Shown: piece after piece, positions 1 to 6,566 of the stretch
Layout: each line of letters starts with the position of its first letter
Numbering within the stretch: the stretch's first letter is position 1
Source of the DNA: Collinsella sp. AF02-46-1
Lineage (GTDB): Bacteria; Actinomycetota; Coriobacteriia; Coriobacteriales; Coriobacteriaceae
Direction of reading: 5' to 3'
Assembly: GCA_934876235.1 (NCBI GenBank)
Contig: CAKXKM010000051.1
Location: 1-13,879, forward strand
Length of the DNA stretch: 13,879 nucleotides
Made by a program: the position numbers and the translations under genes
The notes under the pieces: generated by a model
The model's input: only the letters and a program-made list of their open reading frames with translations
Databases searched by the model: none
Told to the model about the DNA's origin: nothing

Positions 1-14
1 GTCCTGCGCAAGAC

Positions 15-37
15 GGAAAGCACATTAAGTGCTTTCC
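15..37 (+). terminator. Hairpin, possible terminator of an upstream gene
   Basis: A perfect 9-bp inverted repeat (GGAAAGCAC / GTGCTTTCC) closes a 5-base ATTAA loop and is followed by only TTT. A second short pairing, CGCAA at 7-11 with TTGCG at 39-43, extends the stem across small internal loops. It could end a plus-strand gene lying to the left of the window. The short T-run makes it a weak intrinsic terminator, and it could instead be a leader structure of the isomerase gene that starts at 162. Confidence 0.4.
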
Positions 38-85
38 TTTGCGTGCGGAACTCGCGACAGACTTAACTGCCGACCGCCCGCACAA

Positions 86-100
86 CCAACTTCGGGTTGG
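86..100 (+). other. Small hairpin in the leader of the RpiB-like gene
   Basis: CCAAC at 86-90 pairs with GTTGG at 96-100 around a TTCGG loop, about 60 bases upstream of the isomerase start. There is no T-run, so it does not look like a terminator. No convincing -35/-10 pair or GGTGAACGTT box was found in the 1-161 leader. The only ribosome-binding candidate before the ATG at 162 is a weak TAGG, which is unusual here because most other genes have GGAG-type sites. A structured leader that influences translation is possible but unproven. Confidence 0.2.
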
Positions 101-161
101 ATTAGCCGCGCCCGCATACAGAAACAAGAAATGAAAACACTTAGTAGATAGGTTAACTCGA

Positions 162-803
162 ATGAAAATCGCACTTATTAATGAGAATTCTCAGAACTCC
201 AAGAACCCTATGATCGAGGCTGCCCTTAAGAAGGTTGTCGAGCCCATGGGGCACACCGTCTTTAACTATGGCATGTATGCCGACGCCGACTCCAAGCCCC
301 TCACCTACGTGCAGAACGGCATTCTTGCCGCCGTGCTGCTCAACTCCGGCGCTGCCGACTACGTCGTGACCGGATGCGGCACCGGCGAGGGCGCCATGCT
401 CGCCTGCAACTCCTTCCCCGGCGTGCTGTGCGGCCATGTTGCCGACCCGCTGGATGCCTACACCTTTGCCCAGGTCAACGATGGCAATGCCGTCGCCATG
501 CCCTTCGCCCTCAAGAACGGCTGGGGCCAGGAGCTCAACCTCGAGTACACCTTCGAGAAGCTCTTTGGCTTTGGCTCGGGCAACGGCTACCCCGCCGAGC
601 GCGTTGAGCCCGAGCAGCGCAACAAGAAGATCCTCGACGGCGTGCGCGCTGTGACCATGCGTCCGCTCGTCGACGTCCTGGGGGAGATCGATCAGGATCT
701 GGTGAAGGGCGCCCTCGCTGGTGAGCACTTCCAGGAGTACTTCTTTGCCAACGCCACCGACGAGGCCATCATCGCCAAGGTCAAGGAGATCTTGGGCCTG
801 TAA
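162..803 (+). CDS. RpiB/LacA/LacB-family isomerase, DhuI-like (unsaturated uronate isomerase)
   Basis: This 213-residue protein belongs to the RpiB/LacAB isomerase family. It has the family's active-site loop, VVTGCGTGEGAM, with candidate catalytic Cys72, and a partner His92. Typical RpiB proteins are about 150 residues; here residues from about 150 to 213 form an extra C-terminal segment. A form of this length is known from streptococcal DhuI, which converts 4-deoxy-L-threo-5-hexosulose-uronate to 3-deoxy-D-glycero-2,5-hexodiulosonate during glycosaminoglycan breakdown. The GH105 and pectin genes nearby supply exactly that kind of unsaturated uronate, so I infer a DhuI-like role in place of KduI, which is not in the window. 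The following reductase (KduD/DhuD) is also absent. The ATG at 162 has only a weak upstream SD. The gene ends in tandem TAA TAA and converges on the OYE-like gene. Family: confident. Substrate: inferred; ribose-5-phosphate or a tagatose/galactose phosphate remain possible. Confidence 0.85.
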   Translation: MKIALINENSQNSKNPMIEAALKKVVEPMGHTVFNYGMYADADSKPLTYVQNGILAAVLLNSGAADYVVTGCGTGEGAMLACNSFPGVLCGHVADPLDAYTFAQVNDGNAVAMPFALKNGWGQELNLEYTFEKLFGFGSGNGYPAERVEPEQRNKKILDGVRAVTMRPLVDVLGEIDQDLVKGALAGEHFQEYFFANATDEAIIAKVKEILGL

Positions 804-845
804 TAAGGCCCACGGGGCGCACCGACCCCCAACAAACCGCCAGAC

Positions 846-885
846 AAAAGGCGCCGCGACGATCCATGTGTCGCGGCGCCTTTTT
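846..885. terminator. Bidirectional intrinsic terminator between convergent genes
   Basis: A GC-rich stem (GGCGCCGCGAC at 850-860 against GTCGCGGCGCC at 870-880) has a 9-base loop. AAAA lies on its left and TTTTT on its right, so it reads as stem plus T-run on both strands. It sits between the plus-strand isomerase (stop at 803) and the minus-strand OYE-like gene (stop at 942) and can terminate both. Confidence 0.9.
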
Positions 886-941
886 AGATTGGCTATCGCT
901 TGAGTCACCGCAAGGCGGCCGCTCCCCTATTTGCCAAGAGC

Positions 942-2891
942 CTACAGCTCGCAGGCGACCTTGTAGCCGTCGCCGATGGCGTCGCGGATGTTGCCGCACT
1001 TCTGGGCATCGCCCAGCACGTGGGTGGCAACGCCGGCAACGGCAAGGTCATCGGCCAGCTTGGTGTTGGGGCGGTAACCCATGGCAAGCACCAGCGTGTC
1101 GGCGTCGGCGATGGTGTGGACCTCGCCGTCCTTTTCGTAACTGATGGTGTCCTCGGTAATCTCGGTCACCTTGGCCTCGGTCAGCACGTGAACGCCCTTG
1201 GAAAGCATACGCGTGATGAGGACCGCGCGACCGGCGCCGCCCTCGTTGGCGGCGAGCGTCTTGGTCATCTCGATAACGGTGACGTCGCGGTTTGCCGGCG
1301 ACAGATCGTTGACCAACGGGGCCAGGTAATCGGCCGTCTCGCAGCCAACGGTGCCGCCGCCCACAATGACAATCTTCTTGCCCGGGAAAGCCTTGCCGCC
1401 CAGCAGGTCATCAGCCGTCATGACCTGCTTAAAGCCCTGCATAAAGGCCGGGGCGATGGGTTCGGCGCCATAGGCCAGGACAACCTCGTAACCCGCGTAG
1501 TCGCGCTGGATGTCCTCGGCGGTCAGCTCGGTACCAAAGACGCATGTGACGCCGGCCTCGGCCAGGCGACGGTACTGATACTTGATCACGCGCGTGAGCT
1601 CCTGCTTTGCCGGCGGAACGGCCGCGATGCGCATCTCGCCGCCCGGCTCGTCCTGCTTATCCACGAGCACCACGTTGTGGCCGCGCTTGGCGGCAATGTA
1701 GGCTGCCTCCATGCCCGCAGGACCGGCGCCCACAACGAGCACGTTCTTGGCCTCGGCGGCAGGCTCATAGCCGGCCTCGTCGCGCTCCACGTCCGGGTTG
1801 ACGGTGCAGGAGATGCGCTTGCCAAACATGATGCCGTTCAGGCAGCGCAGGCAGCCGATGCAGGGACGGATCTCGTCGGCGTTGCCGGCAGCCGCCTTGT
1901 TGCAGAACTCGGCATCGCACAGATTGGCACGGCCCATCATGCAGATGTCGGCGGCGCCGTCCTCGATCAGTTCCTCGGCAATCCATGCCTCGTTAATGCG
2001 GCCGACCGTGGCAACGGGAATGTTGACGTGCTTTTTGATCTCGCGCGAGCAGGCGGCGTGCGAGGCCTGCTGCGTGCCGGCGGCGGGAATGGCGGAGCCG
2101 CGCTTGATGGTAGTGCCGCCCGACACGTGGATCATGTCGACGCCGGCCTTCTCCAAGCGACGCGAGACATAGATCATGTCGTTGAGGGTCAGGCCGCCAT
2201 CGGTGTACTCGTCGCCCGAGATACGGACGTCGATGATAAAGTCCTTGCCGCAGCGCTCGCGAATCTCGGCGATGACCTCGAGCAGGAAGCGCATGCGGGC
2301 GTCGAGCGAGCCACCGTACTCGTCGGTGCGCTTGTTATAGAGCGGGGTCAAAAAGCCGCCGAGCATGCCGTGGGCGTGTGCCGCATGGACCTCGACGCCG
2401 TCGACACCGGCCTTCTGCATGCGCACAGCAGCGTCACCAAACTGATGCGTGAGCTCGTGGATCTCATCGACCGTGATGGGGCGCGGCGCCTCGCGGGCAT
2501 AGGACGGGCCCACAAAGGACGGAGCGATCAGGCGCGGCGTGCCCGGAATGTTAAAGGCCATGTAGGCGGGGTGGAAGAGCTGCGGCATGATCTTGCAGCC
2601 ATACTCGTGGACGGCCGCGGCGAGCTTTTCCCAGCCAGGGATAAACGTGTCGTCGTAGCAGCACATGTCACCCGGTAGATAGGTATAGGTGGGCTCGACC
2701 GTCACGACCTCGGTGATGATGAGGCCCACGCCGCCCTTGGCACGGGCACGGTAATGATCGACCAAGTCGTCGGTCACATAGCCATGATCGGCCAGGTTCG
2801 TGGACACCGGCGGCATAAAGACGCGGTTCTTGACCTCGGTCGTACCGACCTTGATCGGGCTAAAGAGCATCGGGTAGGCGGAAGACTCCAT
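942..2891 (-). CDS. OYE-like NADH:flavin oxidoreductase with 4Fe-4S and FAD domains (DCR/TMADH/BaiCD class)
   Basis: This 649-residue three-domain enzyme combines an FMN TIM barrel (about 1-340), a 4Fe-4S cysteine cluster (C344, C347, C350, C362) and a FAD/NAD(P)H module. The module has VVGAGPAG at 386-393 and a second Rossmann motif, GGGTVG, at 511-516. The barrel carries the OYE signature: FLTPLYNKRTDEYGG at 180-194. Length and layout match 2,4-dienoyl-CoA reductase, trimethylamine dehydrogenase, BaiCD and the daidzein reductases of equol-forming Coriobacteria, which reduce or oxidise C=C bonds next to a carbonyl. The Cys spacing (x2-x2-x11) is nearer the TMADH type than FadH. The FadH proton-donor Tyr position appears to be Met176, and the FadH catalytic His appears absent from the GGTTIKRG segment near 258-265. 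True FadH activity is therefore unlikely. The start ATG follows AAAGGA. The gene has its own leader with inverted repeats and a terminator on each side, so it may not belong to the pectin operon. Substrate unknown. Confidence 0.9.
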   Translation of the reverse strand: MESSAYPMLFSPIKVGTTEVKNRVFMPPVSTNLADHGYVTDDLVDHYRARAKGGVGLIITEVVTVEPTYTYLPGDMCCYDDTFIPGWEKLAAAVHEYGCKIMPQLFHPAYMAFNIPGTPRLIAPSFVGPSYAREAPRPITVDEIHELTHQFGDAAVRMQKAGVDGVEVHAAHAHGMLGGFLTPLYNKRTDEYGGSLDARMRFLLEVIAEIRERCGKDFIIDVRISGDEYTDGGLTLNDMIYVSRRLEKAGVDMIHVSGGTTIKRGSAIPAAGTQQASHAACSREIKKHVNIPVATVGRINEAWIAEELIEDGAADICMMGRANLCDAEFCNKAAAGNADEIRPCIGCLRCLNGIMFGKRISCTVNPDVERDEAGYEPAAEAKNVLVVGAGPAGMEAAYIAAKRGHNVVLVDKQDEPGGEMRIAAVPPAKQELTRVIKYQYRRLAEAGVTCVFGTELTAEDIQRDYAGYEVVLAYGAEPIAPAFMQGFKQVMTADDLLGGKAFPGKKIVIVGGGTVGCETADYLAPLVNDLSPANRDVTVIEMTKTLAANEGGAGRAVLITRMLSKGVHVLTEAKVTEITEDTISYEKDGEVHTIADADTLVLAMGYRPNTKLADDLAVAGVATHVLGDAQKCGNIRDAIGDGYKVACEL

Positions 2892-2922
2892 ACAGGGTTC
2901 CTTTCGTTTGAGCCGCTCGGCG

Positions 2923-2957
2923 GCAGTTGCTAACGTACTTATCGTATCAGCAACTGC
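2923..2957 (-). promoter_or_regulatory. Inverted repeat in the OYE-like gene's promoter region
   Basis: GCAGTTGCT at 2923-2931 is repeated perfectly inverted as AGCAACTGC at 2949-2957 around a 17-base AT-rich spacer. It lies 32-66 bases upstream of the OYE-like start. The spacer, read on the minus strand, contains TACGAT/GATAAG sequences that could serve as a -10 element, so the arms would flank the promoter as an operator. It could alternatively form an mRNA leader hairpin. The -35 is not clear. Confidence 0.35.
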
Positions 2958-2959
2958 GC

Positions 2960-2975
2960 TGTACCCGACCGTACA
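2960..2975. promoter_or_regulatory. 16-base interrupted palindrome, possible operator
   Basis: TGTAC at 2960-2964 and GTACA at 2971-2975 form a 5-6-5 palindrome, two bases upstream (for the minus strand) of the 2923-2957 inverted repeat and about 70-85 bases before the OYE-like start. The symmetry is of the size bound by dimeric repressors or activators. No regulator gene is next to it, so the assignment rests on symmetry and position only. Confidence 0.25.
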
Positions 2976-3006
2976 CGCTCCCCCGGCTTTTACTCAGCCC
3001 ACAAAA

Positions 3007-3073
3007 AGTTGCGGTGGAATACGGAGTAGATAAGGCCTTTGACAGCCAAAACAGTCCGTATTCCACCGCAACT
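3007..3073 (-). terminator. Long-stem intrinsic terminator (perfect 19-bp inverted repeat)
   Basis: The arms at 3007-3025 and 3055-3073 are perfect 19-base inverted copies (AGTTGCGGTGGAATACGGA and its complement) with a 29-base loop. Reading the minus strand, the second arm is followed by TTTT, and it starts 16 bases after the GltD-like stop codon, so it should end that operon. The stem is much longer than needed for termination and the loop is large. It could also be one copy of a dispersed intergenic palindrome family. No second copy occurs in this window. Confidence 0.75.
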
Positions 3074-3088
3074 GATGGGCGGGGTGGG

Positions 3089-4306
3089 TTAGAGGCCCAG
3101 ATAGCTGGTCATGCCTTCGACGGCGAGCTTGGCGCCGGCTACGGCATGGACCACGGTGAGCGGGCCGTTGACCACGTCGCCGGCGGCAAAGACGCGAGGC
3201 ACGGTGGTCATGCCGCACTCATCGACCGAAAGAAGACCGCGATGGTCGGTCTCCAGACCGCCCGTCGTAAGCACCAGTTTGTCCTTGGGCACCTGCGAGG
3301 CCGCAATCACAACCGTGTCGGCGGGCACATGGTCAAGTTCTTCCTCGTAGCCCACCACGTTGTCGCCCTCGTCAAAGATAGCCGTCTCGAAAACCGGACC
3401 GTTATCGTCGATGGCGCAAATCGCCTTGCCGCGCACGATCTCGGCACCGTCAAGCTCGGTCAGCTCCATCTCGTCATCGATGGCCGAGATATGGCGCGAT
3501 CGGGCATACACGGTAACCTTGCGAGCGCCCGAGCGCAGAGCCGTGCGGGCAACATCCATGGCCACGTTGCCGGCGCCGATAACCGCCACGTTCTGACCGA
3601 TCGCCACGCTCGTGGGATCGACCAGGTAATCGATACCAAACAGTACGTTACCACGCGACTCGCCGGGAATACCCAGCTTGCGGGCGCGCCAGGTACCGGT
3701 ACCGACAAAGACCGCATCGTAGCCGTCGCGCAACAGGTCGTCGATATGCAGCGCGCCGCCAATGGTGGTCGAGGGACGGACGCGTACGCCAAGCGAGCAC
3801 ATCACGTGACGGTACTTTTGCACGAGAGCACGGGGCAGGCGAAACTCGGGGATGCCGTACTCCAGCACGCCGCCGATCTCGGGGCGTTGCTCAAACACCG
3901 TGACGGCACAGCCCAGCTGGGCCATCTTAATGGCCACGGTAATGCCGGCAGGACCGGAACCGACCACGGCAACCTGCTTGCCGCACGACGGCGCGGGCTT
4001 CCACTCCTTACGGTCCAAATATGCCGTCGAGATATAGTTCTCGATACTCGAAAAATGCACCGGTGCGCCCTTGCGGCCCTGAATGCACGCGCCCTCGCAC
4101 TGGCCCGAATGGTTGCAGATCATGGAGCAAACCGCGCTCATGGGGTTGTTCTGGAACAGCAGCTCACCTGCCTCTTCCAGACGACGCTGCTTGAACAAGT
4201 CAATGACCTGCGGAATAGGCGTCTGCACCGGGCAGCCCTTAAGCTGGCAGAACGCCTTCTTGCACCCAAGGCAACGGTTCGCTTCCTCAACAATATGAAT
4301 AGCCAT
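3089..4306 (-). CDS. GltD-like NADPH/FAD oxidoreductase with two N-terminal 4Fe-4S clusters
   Basis: This 405-residue protein is related to the glutamate synthase small subunit, NfnB and the electron-transfer half of dihydropyrimidine dehydrogenase. The N-terminal region has two cysteine groups (C12, C15, C20, C25 and C60, C64, C70, C74) for iron-sulfur clusters. A FAD motif, VVGSGPAG, lies at 114-121, and an NADP-type GAGNVA motif at 244-249. A terminal AAGDV lies at 374-378. It is shorter than typical GltD (about 450-480), and no GltB large subunit or NfnA partner is nearby, so glutamate synthase is unlikely. The ATG at 4306 is chosen because it begins the conserved cysteine region and has AGGAGAGGAA just upstream; the open frame continues to 4486 without homology. 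It follows the TIM-barrel gene by 50 bases, apparently in the GH105 operon. It probably feeds electrons to another enzyme. Partner and substrate are unknown. Confidence 0.88.
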   Translation of the reverse strand: MAIHIVEEANRCLGCKKAFCQLKGCPVQTPIPQVIDLFKQRRLEEAGELLFQNNPMSAVCSMICNHSGQCEGACIQGRKGAPVHFSSIENYISTAYLDRKEWKPAPSCGKQVAVVGSGPAGITVAIKMAQLGCAVTVFEQRPEIGGVLEYGIPEFRLPRALVQKYRHVMCSLGVRVRPSTTIGGALHIDDLLRDGYDAVFVGTGTWRARKLGIPGESRGNVLFGIDYLVDPTSVAIGQNVAVIGAGNVAMDVARTALRSGARKVTVYARSRHISAIDDEMELTELDGAEIVRGKAICAIDDNGPVFETAIFDEGDNVVGYEEELDHVPADTVVIAASQVPKDKLVLTTGGLETDHRGLLSVDECGMTTVPRVFAAGDVVNGPLTVVHAVAGAKLAVEGMTSYLGL

Positions 4307-4356
4307 CGGTTCCTCTCCTGGACCTCTACGACAATCTCTTTCGCCAACCTGCTTCG

Positions 4357-5274
4357 TTACAGAATCACGTGCTCGCACATCACGCTGTGCCCCATGCGCA
4401 GCAGCTCGTCGCGCGAACGCTCGACCGTGGACGGTGTGCTGTTCTCGATAACGGTCATAATGCCCGGTCGCGCGGCCGCGGCCCAAGCGGCAATAGCCTC
4501 AAAATCAAAGTTTCCGCACGTACAGGCGCCGTGGCATACCAAACGAGAGCCCGAGCCATCACACCAGCCATCCTGGTCCTCGTTGTCTACGATCTCGTAG
4601 TCCTTGGCATGCAGCACGCGAATCTTGCTGCCGCACAGGTGCAACATGCGCGACACCTGCTCGGAAGCCTCACCGACGATCGTGGGATGCAGTAGCGACA
4701 CCGGATCGTAGATCACGCCGAGTGCGGTGCTCGAAACGCGCTCCAGAACCTCGCGGCAGCGCTCGGGCGTATTGACGATCTCGTTCCAACCGGGCTCGAT
4801 CAGAAGCTCGCCGCCCTCCTTTTCGGCCATCGAGCACACGCGTGCGAGTCCTTTGCAAAACGTATCGAGCGCAGCGGCCGAAAAACGGTCATCGGCCATC
4901 TTGTTCTGCGCGTTAGGGCGCCCCGTCTCGGTCCCCACCGGACAGCTCCCAAGCCAGCGCGCGAACCTCAGGCACGCCTCGTACTCGGCATAGGTATCCA
5001 CCAGTTGATTCTGATCGGGCGTTGCCAGGTTTTTATAGCAGCCGAGCACCGCCACCTGCACGCCGTTGGTGTCGAGCACCTCGCGCAGATGGTCGGCGAG
5101 TTCGTGCGTAAGGCCGGAACGGTTAATGCCAAAGGACTTGTAGAGTACTTTGCTCGGCAGTTGGATGCACGAGAAACCCAGTTTGCCTGCCATGCGAATG
5201 CGCTCCTCGACCGTACCCTCGGGCAGGTCGTGCAGGCGCACACCGACGCTCAGCGCGCCTTTCGACTGCGCCAT
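4357..5274 (-). CDS. Xylose-isomerase-like TIM-barrel sugar isomerase/epimerase
   Basis: This 305-residue protein belongs to the AP-endonuclease-2/xylose-isomerase-like TIM-barrel superfamily. Candidate metal ligands are seen in order: E160 (LIEPG), D190 (IYDP), H222 (LHAKD) and E277 (VIENS), the usual Glu-Asp-His-Glu set. The segment CHGACTCGNFDFEAI (247-261) occupies the place of the family's GxGxxD loop and is unusually Cys-rich. The superfamily includes ketose epimerases, inosose isomerases, hydroxypyruvate isomerases and C-glycoside-cleaving enzymes, so the exact reaction cannot be read from the sequence. The ATG at 5274 is preceded by a full AAGGAGG seven bases upstream, lying inside the last codons of the GH105 gene. 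The genes are separated by two bases, indicating translational coupling and a shared pathway. A role on uronates or keto-deoxy-uronates is inferred from context. Confidence 0.85.
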   Translation of the reverse strand: MAQSKGALSVGVRLHDLPEGTVEERIRMAGKLGFSCIQLPSKVLYKSFGINRSGLTHELADHLREVLDTNGVQVAVLGCYKNLATPDQNQLVDTYAEYEACLRFARWLGSCPVGTETGRPNAQNKMADDRFSAAALDTFCKGLARVCSMAEKEGGELLIEPGWNEIVNTPERCREVLERVSSTALGVIYDPVSLLHPTIVGEASEQVSRMLHLCGSKIRVLHAKDYEIVDNEDQDGWCDGSGSRLVCHGACTCGNFDFEAIAAWAAAARPGIMTVIENSTPSTVERSRDELLRMGHSVMCEHVIL

Positions 5275-5276
5275 GC

Positions 5277-6512
5277 CTAGGCCTCCTTGCACGCATTGAT
5301 GCCCGGCGTGTAGCCGCCAAACGGGTCGTCGATGGAGCAGACGCCCGAGGGGGCGAGCGGATCGCGCTTACCGGCCAACTTGTCATGATGCATGGTCTCG
5401 ATATAGGCGAGCACCAGCGGCGCCACGCCCTTCGCGTCGTTTTTGACGACGGGCTCGCTCATGTAGTAGCCAAACGTGCCCTCGCGGTGCGCGGTGTTGC
5501 CAAGACCCGCCACCAGGCAGATGTTGTCGAGCGCCAGCTGTCCATCGCGCTCGGACAGGCACGTGTCGCAGATGCCGTCAAACGCACGGCGGCCGTACTG
5601 GTAGTAGCGCTCGCCCAGCACGCCCAGGCGCACGCCCTTCATGATGGCGTTGGCGAAGATGGCGCTGCCCGACTCCTCCAGATAGTTGGGGGCGATATTG
5701 GGCAGGTTGATGACCTGGTGCCACATGCCGGTCTTCTCGTCCTGATACGGCAGCATGGCGTCGATCAGGTCGTGGAACATCTTGCGGATCTCGTCCTTCT
5801 CGGCCGACATCGAGGGCGGCATGAGCTCCCAGGTATCGATGAGCGCCATGGCGAACCAGCCCTCGGCGCGCAGCCAGAAGTTGGCCGAAAGGCCGGTAAC
5901 GGGATCGCACCAGAACTGTTTGCGGCTCGCGTCGTAGGCGTGATAGTACAGGCCGTTGAGGGGGTTGCGCATCAAATCGTGCACCACTTGGAACATATGG
6001 AAGCTATCCGAGCAGGCACGGCGGTTGTGGAAGCTCAGCTCGTACTGCATGTAGAACGGCTGGGCCATATACATGCCGTCGAGCCAGATCTGGTTGGGAT
6101 AGACGGCCTTGTGCCAAAACACACCCTCTTTGGTACGCGGCTGGGTTTCGAGCTGACGATAGATGGTATCCATGGCGGCACGGTACTTGGGCTTGCCCAC
6201 CAGGTCATAGAGTTTGTAGAGGGTTTTGCCCGCGTTGACGTTGTCGAGGTTGTACTCCTGGGGATCGTAATGCTTGATGGTGCCGTCATCCTGGACAAAG
6301 AAGTCGATATAGTCGTCGGCGAAGGTCAGGTAACGCTGCTCGCCGGTGATCTCGTACAGCTCGATGAGTGCCTTGATCATGCAGCCGTCAATGTAATTCC
6401 AGGTGTTCTCCTTGCCGGCGCGAAGCTTTTCGATATTCCAGGCCGGCGCCTGAGGCGTAGAGGTCTCGATCAACTGCTCGATATAACGGTCCAGAATCTG
6501 ATTGCAACCCAT
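5277..6512 (-). CDS. GH105 unsaturated rhamnogalacturonyl/galacturonyl hydrolase (YteR/RhiN type)
   Basis: This 411-residue protein has the length and motifs of GH88/GH105 enzymes. These hydrate the C4-C5 double bond of the terminal unsaturated uronic acid left by pectin lyases and release it as 4-deoxy-5-hexosulose-uronate. Family landmarks include NLDNVNAGKTL at 88-98, WHKAVYPNQIWLDGMYMAQPF at 133-152 (catalytic Asp145, equivalent to the YteR Asp), LRAEGWFAMAL and LEESGSAIF. There is no signal peptide, so it acts in the cytoplasm. The start ATG is preceded by GAGGGG at good spacing. It is the first gene of a three-gene unit with the TIM-barrel and GltD-like proteins, and the promoter region carries two GGTGAACGTT boxes. 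No pectate or rhamnogalacturonan lyase is in the window, so the unsaturated substrate must be made elsewhere. Rhamnose-linked versus galacturonate-linked substrate cannot be decided here. Confidence 0.95.
   Translation of the reverse strand: MGCNQILDRYIEQLIETSTPQAPAWNIEKLRAGKENTWNYIDGCMIKALIELYEITGEQRYLTFADDYIDFFVQDDGTIKHYDPQEYNLDNVNAGKTLYKLYDLVGKPKYRAAMDTIYRQLETQPRTKEGVFWHKAVYPNQIWLDGMYMAQPFYMQYELSFHNRRACSDSFHMFQVVHDLMRNPLNGLYYHAYDASRKQFWCDPVTGLSANFWLRAEGWFAMALIDTWELMPPSMSAEKDEIRKMFHDLIDAMLPYQDEKTGMWHQVINLPNIAPNYLEESGSAIFANAIMKGVRLGVLGERYYQYGRRAFDGICDTCLSERDGQLALDNICLVAGLGNTAHREGTFGYYMSEPVVKNDAKGVAPLVLAYIETMHHDKLAGKRDPLAPSGVCSIDDPFGGYTPGINACKEA
5282..5288 (-). promoter_or_regulatory. Ribosome binding site embedded in the GH105 stop region
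   Basis: A perfect AAGGAGG (minus strand) overlaps the Lys-Glu-Ala codons that end GH105 and lies seven bases before the ATG at 5274. It fixes the start of the TIM-barrel gene; an in-frame upstream GTG at 5292 would place the SD inside the gene. Confidence 0.85.
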
Positions 6513-6539
6513 TGCTGTCCCCTCTGACGTTATTGATGG

Positions 6540-6551
6540 GTGAACGTTTCC
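6540..6551. promoter_or_regulatory. GGTGAACGTT box A, GH105 promoter (downstream operator)
   Basis: GTGAACGTTTCC, preceded by G, matches the 10-base core shared by five sites in this window. It lies about 28 bases before the GH105 start and 21 bases downstream of the candidate -10, i.e. around +16 to +27. Its centre is 41 bases from box B. A protein bound here should block transcription or form a loop with box B. Confidence 0.65.
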
Positions 6552-6566
6552 CCTAGTGTAACGCGA

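Noticed and set aside
900..2678. Long open frame on the plus strand (592 codons) opposite the OYE-like gene
   Set aside because: It is the mirror frame of a high-GC gene with strong third-position bias; its translation shows no domain, and the minus-strand protein is unmistakable. The same applies to long antisense frames at about 2927-4600, 5385-6527, 9186-11270 and 11328-12956.
942..2891. Annotation as 2,4-dienoyl-CoA reductase FadH
   Set aside because: Cofactor layout agrees, but the Cys spacing and apparent loss of the Tyr and His catalytic positions argue against that activity.
3089..4306. Annotation as glutamate synthase small subunit
   Set aside because: The family resemblance is real, but no large subunit is nearby, the protein is shorter, and the operon is catabolic.
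4307..4486. N-terminal extension of the GltD-like protein to 4486
   Set aside because: The extra 60 residues are Arg-rich, overlap the end of the TIM-barrel gene in another frame, and a good SD sits before the ATG at 4306.
4357..5274. C-glycoside deglycosidase (DgpC/CarC-like) for the TIM-barrel protein
   Set aside because: The fold family fits, but the small partner subunit and the Gfo/Idh oxidoreductase that accompany such enzymes are absent.
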